64,000 nt of DNA. It comes from Streptomyces caeruleatus (GTDB taxonomy: Bacteria > Actinomycetota > Actinomycetes > Streptomycetales > Streptomycetaceae). This document shows, in pieces, positions 1 to 8,305 of this stretch. A model generated the notes under the pieces. The model was not told the origin of the DNA and did not search any database. It was given only the letters and a program-made list of their open reading frames with translations. The stretch covers positions 49,541 to 113,540 of the forward strand of contig NZ_KQ948929.1 of assembly GCF_001514235.1 (NCBI RefSeq), read 5' to 3'. The position numbers and the translations under genes were made by a program. How positions within the stretch are numbered: position 1 is the first letter of the stretch; each line of letters starts with the position of its first letter.

Positions 1-915
1 GGTGCCGGACCGCGCTACGGCATGGCGAAGGACTACTCCCAGGACTCCATGTTCTGGTACCGCACCGACCTCTTCGAGGCCGCCAAGCTGGACGCCCCGA
101 GCGCGACCGAGCCGATCTCCTACGACGAGTGGCTGGACCTGGGCAAGAAGCTGGTCAAGCGCCGCCTGGGCAAGGTGAAGGTGTACGGCCTGAACGCCAC
201 CGGCATGGGTGTCTTCCCGCAGCTCATGGGGATGACCGCGTCGGCCGGCGGCACCCTGTTCGCCGAGGACCTGGCCACGGTGGACTTCTCCTCCCCCGAG
301 GCGCTCAAGGCGCTGCGGTGGTACCTGGACTACGCCAAGGCCGACATAGGCCCGAACGTCGTCAACCCCAACCCGGACGGCTGGGACGGCCCCACCTACC
401 AGGCCAACCGGATGGCGATGAGCTGCAACGGCTACTGGTTCGGCGGACTGATCGGCGCCGACGCCAAGCTCGCCAAGGTCTCCCGCTTCGCGCCCGCGCC
501 GCAGTTCGGCGGCGACCGCGTCAGCTCCTGCTTCGGCGCCACCGGCTTCTGGATCCCGAGGGACGCCAAGAACAAGGACGCGTCCTGGAAGTTCTTCGAG
601 TGGTACTTCGGCGGCAAGCCCGCCCAGGAGCGCGCGGCCAGCGGCTGGGGCATCCCCTCGCTGAAGTCGCTGCGCGCGAACATGCCGCAGACCAACGCCT
701 TCCAGAAGCAGGCCTTCCGGGTGCAGGAGCAGGAACTGCCGCACTTCTCCGTCCTCAGCTTCACCCCGTACGCCCAGCAGGCCGCCCTGGAGGGCGTGCT
801 CAGCAAGGTCCTGCCGGGCGCCGTGAAGTCCGGGACGTCGGCGGGCAAGGTCGCCGACACGCTCAACTCCCGGATGAACGAGCAGCTCGCCCAGGGCAAG
901 GAGCTCGTGGGGTGA
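1..915 (+). CDS. Sugar ABC transporter substrate-binding protein (5' truncated)
   Basis: This is the C-terminal 304 residues of an extracellular sugar-binding lipoprotein (family 1 solute-binding protein); the start lies before base 1 and the frame is open from the first base. The visible part begins with YGMAKDYSQD and FWYRTDLFEAAKL, which matches the region of MalE-like proteins that binds sugar between the two lobes. It ends with a repeated KVADTLNSRMNEQL-type helix. The stop overlaps the GTG of the next permease by 3 nt, so the three transport genes form one operon. No ATPase is present, as is usual in Streptomyces, where a shared MsiK-type ATPase often serves such importers. The substrate cannot be read from the sequence; the neighbouring GH51, GH43-like and GH97 genes suggest arabinose- or uronate-containing oligosaccharides. 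Confidence 0.9.
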   Translation, partial: GAGPRYGMAKDYSQDSMFWYRTDLFEAAKLDAPSATEPISYDEWLDLGKKLVKRRLGKVKVYGLNATGMGVFPQLMGMTASAGGTLFAEDLATVDFSSPEALKALRWYLDYAKADIGPNVVNPNPDGWDGPTYQANRMAMSCNGYWFGGLIGADAKLAKVSRFAPAPQFGGDRVSSCFGATGFWIPRDAKNKDASWKFFEWYFGGKPAQERAASGWGIPSLKSLRANMPQTNAFQKQAFRVQEQELPHFSVLSFTPYAQQAALEGVLSKVLPGAVKSGTSAGKVADTLNSRMNEQLAQGKELVG

Positions 916-1955
916 GTACCGGACAGATCACCGCGCCGGGTGCGCCGTCCCCCTCCGGGGAGACGGCCGCCCGGCCCGGGCCCCGCAGCCACGCGCGCGC
1001 CGGCCGCCGGCGCACCTCCCTGACCACGCGCCGGGCCATCTCCTTCTACGTGTTCGCCGGACCCTGGTTGCTGGGCTTCCTCACCCTGACGGCCTTTCCG
1101 CTCGGCTACGCGCTGTGGCTGAGCCTGACCAACTCCGACGGACTGTCGAACAACTCCCGCTTCGTCGGCCTGGACAACTACCGGGAGGTCCTGACCGACC
1201 CGGAGACGCTGTCCTCCCTGGCCCGCACCGGCATCTTCACCGCGATCACCGTGCCGCTCAGCATCGCGGCCGGACTGCTGCTCGCGGTGCTGGTCAACCA
1301 GCCGATCCGGGCCCGCGGGGTGTTCCGCACCCTGCTCTACCTGCCCGCGGTCGTGCCGCCGGTCGGCGCCGCCCTCACCTTCAAGCTGATCTTCGACCGG
1401 GACTCGGGCGCCGCCAACGGCGTCCTCGACGCCCTGAACATCAACGGCGTCAGCTGGCTGATGGATCCCTACGCCCGCTGGGTCCTGATCACCCTGATGC
1501 TGTGGGGCTGCGGCAACGCCATGATCATCTCGCTGGCGGGGCTCCAGGACATCCCCAAGGAGCTCCACGAGGCCGCCCGCATGGACGGGGCGAACGCCTG
1601 GCAGTCCTTCTTCAAGATCACCGTCCCGATGCTGTCCCCGGTGCTGTTCTTCCAGGTCATCACCGGCATCATCGCCGCCGTACAGAGCTTCCTGCCGCTG
1701 CTGATCTCCCTCGATCCCACCCCCAGGGGCGTCTCGGCCGTCCCCGAGGGCAACTACCTGTTCATGATCCACGTGTTCGCCCAGTACTTCGCCAACGGCC
1801 GCTACGGATACGCCTCGGCGATGCTCTGGGTGCTGTTCCTGATCATCGTCGCGATCACCTTCCTCGTCTTCAGGCTCAGCAAGGGCGCGGTCTTCTACTC
1901 CGTCGCCCCGGAGCCGGACAAGCCCTCTCGGCCGCGCACGATCGGAGGCAAGTGA
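912..1955 (+). CDS. Sugar ABC transporter permease, MalF type
   Basis: This is an inner-membrane permease of 347 residues. A basic, Pro-rich cytoplasmic N-terminus is followed by about six membrane segments. The first includes FYVFAGPWLLGFLTLTAFP. The EAA loop that docks the ATPase reads ELHEAARMDGANAWQSF, at roughly residues 215-232. The GTG start at 912 overlaps the stop of the binding-protein gene. The longer upstream reading frame is only the out-of-frame shadow of that gene. The product pairs with the permease that starts at 1955 to form the channel of the importer. Confidence 0.93.
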   Translation: MSTGQITAPGAPSPSGETAARPGPRSHARAGRRRTSLTTRRAISFYVFAGPWLLGFLTLTAFPLGYALWLSLTNSDGLSNNSRFVGLDNYREVLTDPETLSSLARTGIFTAITVPLSIAAGLLLAVLVNQPIRARGVFRTLLYLPAVVPPVGAALTFKLIFDRDSGAANGVLDALNINGVSWLMDPYARWVLITLMLWGCGNAMIISLAGLQDIPKELHEAARMDGANAWQSFFKITVPMLSPVLFFQVITGIIAAVQSFLPLLISLDPTPRGVSAVPEGNYLFMIHVFAQYFANGRYGYASAMLWVLFLIIVAITFLVFRLSKGAVFYSVAPEPDKPSRPRTIGGK

Positions 1956-2776
1956 TGGTGTTCCCCCGCAGAAGTGCCGTCTACGTGTTGCTGGTCGGCG
2001 CCGTCGTCCTCTTCCTCGGTCCGTTCGCCTGGCTGCTGGACACCGCTCTGAAGGCTCCCTCCGAGCTGCGCGCGCTGCCCATCCACTGGTGGCCGCACGA
2101 CCCCGGTCTTGCCAACTTCCGGGACGCACTGACCCATATCGACTACCTCGGCTATGCCCGCAACTCCCTGACGATCGCCACCCTTTACGCCGTCCTGGTC
2201 ACCTTGGCCTCGGCGTGGGCCGGCTACGGCTTCGCCCGTCTCCAGGCGCCCGGCAAGCGGCTGATCTTCTCGGTCCTGCTGTCGACGATGATGCTGCCGC
2301 AGGTCCTCACCCTCATCCCGACCTATCTGCTGTTCGCCAAGATCCACCTCACCAACACCTATGTGCCGTGGGTCCTGTGGGGCCTGTGCGGCGCCCCGTA
2401 CCTGATCTTCCTGTTCCGGCAGTTCTTCTCGAACATGCCCAAGGAGCTGGAGGAGGCCGCGATCGTGGACGGCTGCGGGCAGATCCGCATCTTCTGGCGG
2501 ATCTTCCTGCCGCAGTCCTGGCCGGTCATCGCCACCAGCCTGATCCTCTCCTTCAGCTGGACCTGGGGCGACTACATCGCGCCCGCCCTGCTGCTGGACG
2601 ACGCCCACACCACGCTCGCGGTCAAGCTCGCCTACGGCTACGTCAACGCGCACGGCTCGCCGCTGCCGAACCTGGTCGCCGCGGGCGCCGTGATGTACGT
2701 CATCCCGGTGCTGGCGTTGTTCCTCATCGTGCAGCGGGGCTTCGTCACCGGCTCCGCCACCTCCGGGCTCAAGTGA
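1955..2776 (+). CDS. Sugar ABC transporter permease, MalG type
   Basis: This 273-residue membrane protein has six predicted segments. Its EAA loop, KELEEAAIVDGCGQIRIFW (about residues 165-183), is typical of MalG/LacG-type permeases. The ATG at 1955 sits 6 nt after a GGAGG box at 1944-1948 and shares one base with the stop of the upstream permease. An in-frame GTG at 1952 is possible but less likely. It is the second half of the importer channel, and the operon appears to continue into the sugar-acid catabolic genes after a repeat-bearing gap. Confidence 0.93.
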   Translation: MVFPRRSAVYVLLVGAVVLFLGPFAWLLDTALKAPSELRALPIHWWPHDPGLANFRDALTHIDYLGYARNSLTIATLYAVLVTLASAWAGYGFARLQAPGKRLIFSVLLSTMMLPQVLTLIPTYLLFAKIHLTNTYVPWVLWGLCGAPYLIFLFRQFFSNMPKELEEAAIVDGCGQIRIFWRIFLPQSWPVIATSLILSFSWTWGDYIAPALLLDDAHTTLAVKLAYGYVNAHGSPLPNLVAAGAVMYVIPVLALFLIVQRGFVTGSATSGLK

Positions 2777-2826
2777 TCCCCCCGCACCGACGCAGGCGCT
2801 GATCCGCCCGGCCCTGCGACGCATCT

Positions 2827-2874
2827 CTGATCCGCGTCACCGACGCACCTCTCATCCGCGTCACCGACGCACCC
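2827..2874. repeat. 24-bp tandem duplication in operon gap
   Basis: Two adjacent 24-base units (2827-2850 and 2851-2874) differ at two positions; both contain ATCCGCGTCACCGACGCACC. They lie between the permease stop and the short ORF before the aldolase. This looks like a replication-slippage duplication in the untranslated spacer. A related but shorter sequence occurs just upstream at 2780-2805. Confidence 0.8.
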
Positions 2875-2892
2875 GCCAGCAAAGGAACCCGC

Positions 2893-2943
2893 ATGACCGA
2901 CACCCAGGGAATTCTCAACTCCCCCACGGCGGTGGGGTCATGA
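2893..2943 (+). CDS. 16-residue upstream ORF coupled to the aldolase
   Basis: An ATG preceded by AAAGGAA opens a 16-codon frame (MTDTQGILNSPTAVGS) whose TGA overlaps the ATG of the aldolase at 2940. The aldolase itself has no separate Shine-Dalgarno sequence. A CCCCA/TGGGG hairpin (2922-2937) covers the region just before its start. The arrangement suggests that translating the small ORF opens the hairpin and delivers ribosomes to the aldolase. It could equally be the leftover start of a deleted sugar-acid gene. Confidence 0.45.
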   Translation: MTDTQGILNSPTAVGS

Positions 2944-3611
2944 CCGAGCGTCCCGCCCTCACCCCGCAGCTCGGCCGGACACGGGTCATGGCCATCCTGA
3001 GGTCGGCCGACGCCTCCGGGCTGCCCGCCGTGGCCCGGGCCCTCGCGTCGGGTGGCATCACCTGCCTGGAGATCACCCTGACCACCGCCGGAGCGCTCGA
3101 CGCGCTGGCAGCCGTACGGGCGGAACTCGGCCCGGACGTCGCGGTCGGCGCCGGCACCGTGATCACCGGTGGGCAGGCCAGGGACGCCCTGGCGGCGGGA
3201 GCGGAGTTCCTGGTCGCCCCCGTCGTGGACACCGCCGTCGTCCGGAACGCGGCGGACGGGGGCATACCGTGCTATCCGGGCGCCTGGACACCGACCGAGG
3301 TGTCCCAGGCGTGGCAGGCAGGCGCGGCCGCCGTCAAGCTGTTCCCCGCGGGCACGGGCGGCCCCGCCCATCTGCGCCACCTGCGAGCCCCACTGCCCGA
3401 CATCCCCCTCGTCGCCGTCGGCGGCGTCGGCATCGACCAGGCGCGGGACTACCTGGACGCGGGCGCCTACGCGGTCGGTATCGGCTCCCCGCTGCTGCGC
3501 GGGGCGGACCGGGACCCGACTCCGCAGGCACTGGACGCCCTCACCACGAGGGCGCGCACCCTGCTGGAGGCGGTACGGGCCACCGCGCGGGCCGGGGAGG
3601 CGAGCGCGTGA
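2940..3611 (+). CDS. eda: KDPG/KHG-type aldolase
   Basis: This 223-residue cytoplasmic TIM-barrel enzyme belongs to the Eda family, which cleaves 2-keto-3-deoxy-6-phosphogluconate (or the galacto epimer) to pyruvate and glyceraldehyde 3-phosphate. The Schiff-base lysine is Lys133 in AAAVKLFPAG. The phosphate-binding region is the glycine-rich AVGGVGIDQ stretch, and GGITCLEITLTT near the N-terminus is the family signature. Length is normal. The gene is coupled at its 3' end to a PfkB kinase, so the pair can turn 2-keto-3-deoxy sugar acids into central metabolites, as expected for uronate or galactonate use. Confidence 0.9.
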   Translation: MTERPALTPQLGRTRVMAILRSADASGLPAVARALASGGITCLEITLTTAGALDALAAVRAELGPDVAVGAGTVITGGQARDALAAGAEFLVAPVVDTAVVRNAADGGIPCYPGAWTPTEVSQAWQAGAAAVKLFPAGTGGPAHLRHLRAPLPDIPLVAVGGVGIDQARDYLDAGAYAVGIGSPLLRGADRDPTPQALDALTTRARTLLEAVRATARAGEASA

Positions 3612-4576
3612 ACGCCTCCCCGCCCCCGTCCGGCGGGCCCTACCTCGTCACCCTCGGCGACGTGCTCGCCGTCATGGCGGCCCGCGAACCCGGCCCGTTC
3701 TCGCTCGGCACGAACCTGCGCCTGGGGATCGCCGGCGCGGAGTCCAACGTCGCCATCGGGGTCAGCCGACTCGGCGGAGCCGCGACCTGGATCGGCCGGG
3801 TGGGCGACGACGAACTCGGCGAAATCGTCCTGCGGGAACTACGGGCCGAAGGAGTCACCACCGTCGCCGTACGCGACCCCGCCCCCACCTCCCTGCTGCT
3901 GAAGGAGCGACGCACCTCCACGCACAGCCGTACGCGCTACTACCGCGCCGACACGGCCGGAGCCCGGCTGCTGGCCGACGACGTACCCGAGCACGTCGTC
4001 GCGGGGGCGGCGGTCCTGCACATCACGGGCATCACCCCGGCGCTCGGGGAGGGCCCCGCCGCTGCCGTGACCCGGGCCGTGGACATCGCCGCCGACGCGG
4101 GCGTGACCATCTCGCTGGACGTCAACTTCCGTTCACTGCTGTGGAGCGAGGCCGAGGCCAGGGCGATGCTGCTGCCTCTGCTGCGCAGGAGCGACCTGGT
4201 CTTCGCCGGACCGCACGAGGCCGCTCTCGTGGTGCCCGGCGCCGACGGACCGGAGGAACTCGCCCAGGGCATCTGCGACCTGGGGCCCGGCGGGGCCGTG
4301 ATCAAGCTCGGCGCCGACGGGGCATACGCCCTGCTCGACGGACTGTCGCACCGGCAGCCCGCCCTACCGGTCCGCGTGCACGACACGGTGGGCGCCGGAG
4401 ACGCGTTCGCCGCCGGCTACCTCGCCGAACTGCTCGCGGGCGAGCCCCCGGAACGGCGGCTGAGGACGGCGGCCGTGCTCGGCGCCTTCGCGGTGAGCAC
4501 CGCCGGCGACTGGGAGGGCCTGCCCCGGCGCTCCGAACTGGAACTGCTGGACCACCACGACGACATCGTCCGCTGA
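3608..4576 (+). CDS. PfkB-family sugar kinase, probable KDG kinase
   Basis: This 322-residue ribokinase-fold kinase starts at a GTG that overlaps the aldolase stop by 4 nt. The N-terminal GIAGAESNVAIGVSRLGG motif (PfkB signature 1) and the C-terminal HDTVGAGDAFAAGY (signature 2, catalytic Asp265) are intact. Close coupling to an Eda-type aldolase makes 2-keto-3-deoxygluconate the most likely substrate, giving KDPG for the aldolase. The assignment to KDG rather than another keto-sugar acid is by context. Confidence 0.85.
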   Translation: MNASPPPSGGPYLVTLGDVLAVMAAREPGPFSLGTNLRLGIAGAESNVAIGVSRLGGAATWIGRVGDDELGEIVLRELRAEGVTTVAVRDPAPTSLLLKERRTSTHSRTRYYRADTAGARLLADDVPEHVVAGAAVLHITGITPALGEGPAAAVTRAVDIAADAGVTISLDVNFRSLLWSEAEARAMLLPLLRRSDLVFAGPHEAALVVPGADGPEELAQGICDLGPGGAVIKLGADGAYALLDGLSHRQPALPVRVHDTVGAGDAFAAGYLAELLAGEPPERRLRTAAVLGAFAVSTAGDWEGLPRRSELELLDHHDDIVR

Positions 4577-4620
4577 GACCTGATCCACCGACCTGCTCGA
4601 TGAACCTCCCGGGACCACCC

Positions 4621-5691
4621 ATGCGCACCAGCTCCCTCACCGGCGTGACCCCTGTACTCACCGGCTCCTACACCCCCGACTCCGGCGGCGACGGCCCCGG
4701 CATCGCCGCTCTACGGCTCGATCCCACGACCGGACACCTCTCGTACGACGAGGTGGAGCCGCTGCCCGTGAGCGGGGCCTCGTTCCTGGCGGCGCACCCG
4801 TCCCTGGCCGTCGTCTACAGCACCAACGAGACCGAGGCGGGAACCGTCAGCGCCGTCACCCGCGCCGACGACGGCACCCTGTCCCCGCTGGGCGACCCGA
4901 TGAGCAGTGGCGGGGCGAACCCGTGCCACCTCACCGTCCACCCGGGCGGCGAGTGGCTGCTGACCGCGAACTACGGCAGCGACACCGCGCCCGGCACCGT
5001 GGCCGTGCACCGGCTCGGCGCGGACGGAGGCCTGCTGGAACCGACCGATCTCGTCGTCCACCAGGGGTCGGGACCGGTCGCCGGACGGCAGGAGGGCAGT
5101 CACGCCCATCAGGTACTCGTCGACCCGGCGGGCCGTTTCGTGCTGGCCACCGACCTGGGGGCGGACGCGGTCTTCACCTACCGGCTCGACACCCGCACCG
5201 GAACCCTGGAACGGGTCGCGGTGAACCCGATGCGCGCGGGATCCGGACCCCGCCACCTCGCTTTCTCCCCCGACGGTGACCTGGTGTTCAGCGCGGACGA
5301 ACTGTCCTCTACCGTCACCTGCCACCGCTATGACGCCGCCACGGGCGTCCTGACGGCGCTCTCCTCCGTACCCGCCACGACAGCCGAGGACGTCGCCAAC
5401 CAGCCCGGGGGAATCGTGGCCTCGCCCTGCGGACGCTTCGTGTGGGTGACCAACCGCGGCGCGGACACGGTCGCCGCGTTCCGACTCGCGGGCAACACCC
5501 TGGAACCGCTCGGCGAGGTCCCGGCCGGCGGCGCGTGGCCCCGCGGCCTCGCTCTGGTGGACGGCCATCTCCTCGTGGCCAACCAGCACAGCGGCTCGCT
5601 CGCCGTCCTGCGTGTCCTGGACGACGGAAGCCTGGCCCAGCCCCACCCGCCGATCTCCGCCCCCTCGGTGGTCTGCGCACTGGCGCTCTGA
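4621..5691 (+). CDS. Lactonase-family seven-bladed beta-propeller (YbhE/Pgl-like)
   Basis: This 356-residue protein contains repeated beta-propeller blades with motifs such as SHAHQVLVDPAGRFVLATDLG, GPRHLAFSPDGDLVFSADEL and PGGIVASPCGRFVWVTNRG. These are typical of the YbhE-type 6-phosphogluconolactonase family, which hydrolyses sugar-acid lactones. There is no signal peptide. I chose the ATG at 4621, behind a weak GGGACC; an in-frame ATG at 4600 would add seven residues. In this operon it probably opens an aldonolactone made upstream of the keto-deoxy acid pathway. Confidence 0.85.
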   Translation: MRTSSLTGVTPVLTGSYTPDSGGDGPGIAALRLDPTTGHLSYDEVEPLPVSGASFLAAHPSLAVVYSTNETEAGTVSAVTRADDGTLSPLGDPMSSGGANPCHLTVHPGGEWLLTANYGSDTAPGTVAVHRLGADGGLLEPTDLVVHQGSGPVAGRQEGSHAHQVLVDPAGRFVLATDLGADAVFTYRLDTRTGTLERVAVNPMRAGSGPRHLAFSPDGDLVFSADELSSTVTCHRYDAATGVLTALSSVPATTAEDVANQPGGIVASPCGRFVWVTNRGADTVAAFRLAGNTLEPLGEVPAGGAWPRGLALVDGHLLVANQHSGSLAVLRVLDDGSLAQPHPPISAPSVVCALAL

Positions 5692-5728
5692 CCCTCCCCT
5701 CCCCTCCCCTTCCCTCCCGCCCTCCCCG
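5692..5728 (-). other. G-quadruplex-capable tract (minus strand)
   Basis: The + strand between the lactonase and arabinofuranosidase genes is almost pure C/T. The complementary strand therefore carries about eight consecutive runs of three or four G separated by one or two bases. That is far more than the four runs needed for a quadruplex. It falls in the untranslated leader of the GH51 gene. Confidence 0.6.
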
Positions 5729-5730
5729 TT

Positions 5731-5747
5731 GTCACGTCCGAAGTGAC
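5731..5747. promoter_or_regulatory. Inverted repeat before the GH51 gene
   Basis: GTCAC-N7-GTGAC is a 17-base inverted repeat ending 15 bases before the ATG. The sequence ACGTCCGAA occurs twice around it. It could be an operator or a leader hairpin for the arabinofuranosidase gene. No regulator is encoded nearby to pair with it. Confidence 0.35.
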
Positions 5748-5762
5748 GTCCGAAAGGCAGTC

Positions 5763-7292
5763 ATGTCCGAGCCCACCACCTCCCCCGCCGCCCGCTTCAC
5801 CCTCGACTCGGCGTTCGACGTCGGCAGCGTCAACCCGCGTCTGTACGGATCGTTCGTCGAGCACATGGGCCGCTGCGTCTACACCGGCATCTACGAGCCC
5901 GGCCACCCCGCCGCCGACGCGGACGGCCTGCGCCAGGACGTCCTGGAACTGGTCCGGGAGCTCGGCGTCACCACGGTCCGCTACCCCGGCGGCAACTTCG
6001 TCTCGGGCTACCGCTGGGAGGACAGCGTGGGCCCGCGCGAGGAGCGTCCGACCCGGCTGGACCTGGCCTGGAAGTCCACCGAGACCAACGAGTTCGGCCT
6101 CGGCGAGTTCATGGAGTTCTGCGGCAAGACCGGCATGGAGCCGATGATGGCCGTCAACCTCGGCACGCGGGGCGTGGAGGACGCGGTACGGCTGCTGGAG
6201 TACGCGAACCACCCCGGCGGCACCGAACTGTCCGACCGGCGTATCGCCCACGGCGGCAAGGAGCCGTACGGCATCCGGATGTGGTGCCTGGGCAACGAGA
6301 TGGACGGCCCCTGGCAGACCGGGCACAAGACCCCCGAGGAGTACGGTCGCCTCGCCGCCGAGACCGCCCGCGCGATGCGGCAGGTCGACCCCGGTCTGGA
6401 ACTGGTCGCCTGCGGCAGCTCCAGCTCCTCCATGCCGACGTTCGCTTCCTGGGAGTCGACGGTCCTGCAGGAGACGTACGACTTGGTGGACTACGTCTCC
6501 CTGCACGCCTACTACGAGGAGATCGACGGTGACCGCGACTCCTTCCTGGCGTCCGCGGTGGACATGGAGCACTTCATCGAGTCGGTCGTCGCCACCTGCG
6601 ACCACGTCCGCGCCCGCCTGAAGGCGGACAAGCGGATCAACCTCTCCTTCGACGAGTGGAACGTCTGGTATCAGCAGCGGCCCAACCCGCACGCGGTGGA
6701 GGAGTGGCAGCAGGCGCCGCGCATTCTGGAGGACGTCTACACCGTCACCGACGCGGTGGTCTTCGGCTCGCTGCTCATCGCGCTGCTGCGGCACGCCGAC
6801 CGGGTCACCTCGGCCTCCCTCGCGCAGCTCGTCAACGTCATCGCGCCGATCATGACCGAGCCGGGCGGCGCGGCGTGGCGGCAGACCACGTTCTACCCCT
6901 TCGCGCAGGCGTCGGCGTACGGGCGCGGCCGGGTGCTGCGCGTCGAGGTGGACAGCCCGACGTACACCACCGCGCGCTTCGGTGAGGTACCGCTGCTGCA
7001 CGCCACCGCGGTGATCGACGACGAGACCGGCGACATCACCGTCTTCACGGTCAACCGCAGCCAGACGGACGCCCTTCCTCTGCGGGTCGACCTGCGTGGC
7101 GTCGACGCCCACACCGTGGTGGAGCACCTCGTCCTGGCCGACGGCGACCCGGAGGCTGTCAACACCGCGGACCGGCCCGACCGGGTCACCCCGCGGCCCG
7201 CCACCGGCACGGCCGTCACCGACGGCGTCCTCCACGCCGAACTCGAACCGCTCTCCTGGAACATGATCCGCCTGACGAACCGGCCCGCCTGA
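5763..7292 (+). CDS. GH51 alpha-L-arabinofuranosidase
   Basis: This 509-residue protein belongs to glycoside hydrolase family 51, retaining enzymes that release terminal alpha-L-arabinofuranosyl units. The acid/base Glu179 lies in CLGNEMDGPW and the nucleophile Glu298 in SFDEWNVWY. The N-terminal LYGSFVEHMGRCVYTGIYE and VTTVRYPGGNFVSGY stretches are family signatures. There is no signal peptide, so it probably acts in the cytoplasm on imported arabino-oligosaccharides, in line with the upstream importer. The ATG at 5763 follows GAAAGG; the longer upstream frame is antisense or shadow sequence. Confidence 0.93.
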   Translation: MSEPTTSPAARFTLDSAFDVGSVNPRLYGSFVEHMGRCVYTGIYEPGHPAADADGLRQDVLELVRELGVTTVRYPGGNFVSGYRWEDSVGPREERPTRLDLAWKSTETNEFGLGEFMEFCGKTGMEPMMAVNLGTRGVEDAVRLLEYANHPGGTELSDRRIAHGGKEPYGIRMWCLGNEMDGPWQTGHKTPEEYGRLAAETARAMRQVDPGLELVACGSSSSSMPTFASWESTVLQETYDLVDYVSLHAYYEEIDGDRDSFLASAVDMEHFIESVVATCDHVRARLKADKRINLSFDEWNVWYQQRPNPHAVEEWQQAPRILEDVYTVTDAVVFGSLLIALLRHADRVTSASLAQLVNVIAPIMTEPGGAAWRQTTFYPFAQASAYGRGRVLRVEVDSPTYTTARFGEVPLLHATAVIDDETGDITVFTVNRSQTDALPLRVDLRGVDAHTVVEHLVLADGDPEAVNTADRPDRVTPRPATGTAVTDGVLHAELEPLSWNMIRLTNRPA

Positions 7293-7351
7293 CGACGTCG
7301 GCGAGCCGACCGCCCCTGGGCCACCGTCGAACTCACTCCTGGGAAGAACCG

Positions 7352-8305
7352 ATGACAGCCGTTGCCCGACCCCTGTTCCGCGACCCCGTGCACGACGGCG
7401 CGACCGACCCCACCGTCATCTGGAACCGGCACGCCGGCGAGTGGTGGATGTTCTACACGAGCCGTCGCGCCGACGCGCCACCGTTGAACGACGTGAGCTG
7501 GGTGCACGGGAGCGACATCGGGATCGCGTCCTCCTCGGACGGCGGGGCCTCCTGGCTGTACCGCGGAGTCGCCGAGGGGCTGGACATCGAGCCCGGACGG
7601 CACACCTACTGGGCCCCCGAGATCATCGACGACGGAACCGAGTACCACATGTTCGTCAGCGTGATCCGGGGCGTCCCGACCCAGTGGGCGGGCCACGCCC
7701 GCGTGATCCGCCACTACACGAGCCACGACCTGTTCTCCTGGACGTACCGCTCCACCTTGTCGCTGTCGTCGGACAGGGTGATCGACACCTGCGTCCTGCG
7801 GCTCCCTATGGGCGGCTACCGCATGTGGTACAAGGACGAGGCCGACCACGCGCACACCTATGCGGCGGACAGCGAGGACCTGACGCGGTGGACCGTCCGG
7901 GGGCCCGCCGTCGAGTGCTCGGCACACGAAGGCCCCAACGTCTTCGAGCTCGGCGGCAGTTACTGGATGCTTGTCGACGAGTGGCATGGCCTGCGCGTTC
8001 TTCACTCACGGGACCTGGAGACATGGGAGCCGAGGGGCCTCGTCCTCGACCGTCCCGGGCAGGGCCCGGACGACGGGGGGTACGGCTACCACGCCGACGT
8101 CGTCACCAGTGAACTCGGTGCCTACGTCTTCTACTTCACGCACCCGGGGCGGTCCGACGACGGCGCCGTGCACCCCGGCGACGACAACGACCGCCGAAGC
8201 TCCATCCAGGCAGCCCGCCTGCGGGTGAGCGGAGACACCCTCGTGTGCGACCGCGACGAAGCCCTTGAGGCCCCCATCCTTCCTCTCGAAGGGCCGTTCC
8301 GGTGA
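7352..8305 (+). CDS. Five-bladed beta-propeller glycosidase (GH43/GH117-like)
   Basis: This 317-residue protein has the repeated Trp/Tyr/Asp-rich blades of clan GH-F and related propeller glycosidases: DPTVIWNRHAGEWWMFYTSR, TYWAPEIIDDGTEYHMFVS, DTCVLRLPMGGYRMWYKDE and GPNVFELGGSYWMLVDEW. The Asp in DPTVIW, the Asp in the third blade and the Glu in AHEGPNVF fit the usual three acidic catalytic positions. It lacks a signal peptide. Family membership is by overall pattern; arabinosidase or uronidase activity on the same oligosaccharides is plausible. The next ORF starts inside its stop codon. Confidence 0.7.
   Translation: MTAVARPLFRDPVHDGATDPTVIWNRHAGEWWMFYTSRRADAPPLNDVSWVHGSDIGIASSSDGGASWLYRGVAEGLDIEPGRHTYWAPEIIDDGTEYHMFVSVIRGVPTQWAGHARVIRHYTSHDLFSWTYRSTLSLSSDRVIDTCVLRLPMGGYRMWYKDEADHAHTYAADSEDLTRWTVRGPAVECSAHEGPNVFELGGSYWMLVDEWHGLRVLHSRDLETWEPRGLVLDRPGQGPDDGGYGYHADVVTSELGAYVFYFTHPGRSDDGAVHPGDDNDRRSSIQAARLRVSGDTLVCDRDEALEAPILPLEGPFR

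Noticed and set aside
129..911. A 261-codon N-terminal extension of the MalF-type permease.
   Set aside because: It is the second frame of the sugar-binding protein gene and has no transporter features; the GTG at 912 gives a normal length.
3169..4599. An 840-codon frame that would fuse a long N-terminus to the lactonase.
   Set aside because: The first 477 codons are the out-of-frame shadow of the aldolase and kinase genes; the propeller homology begins only at about 4621.
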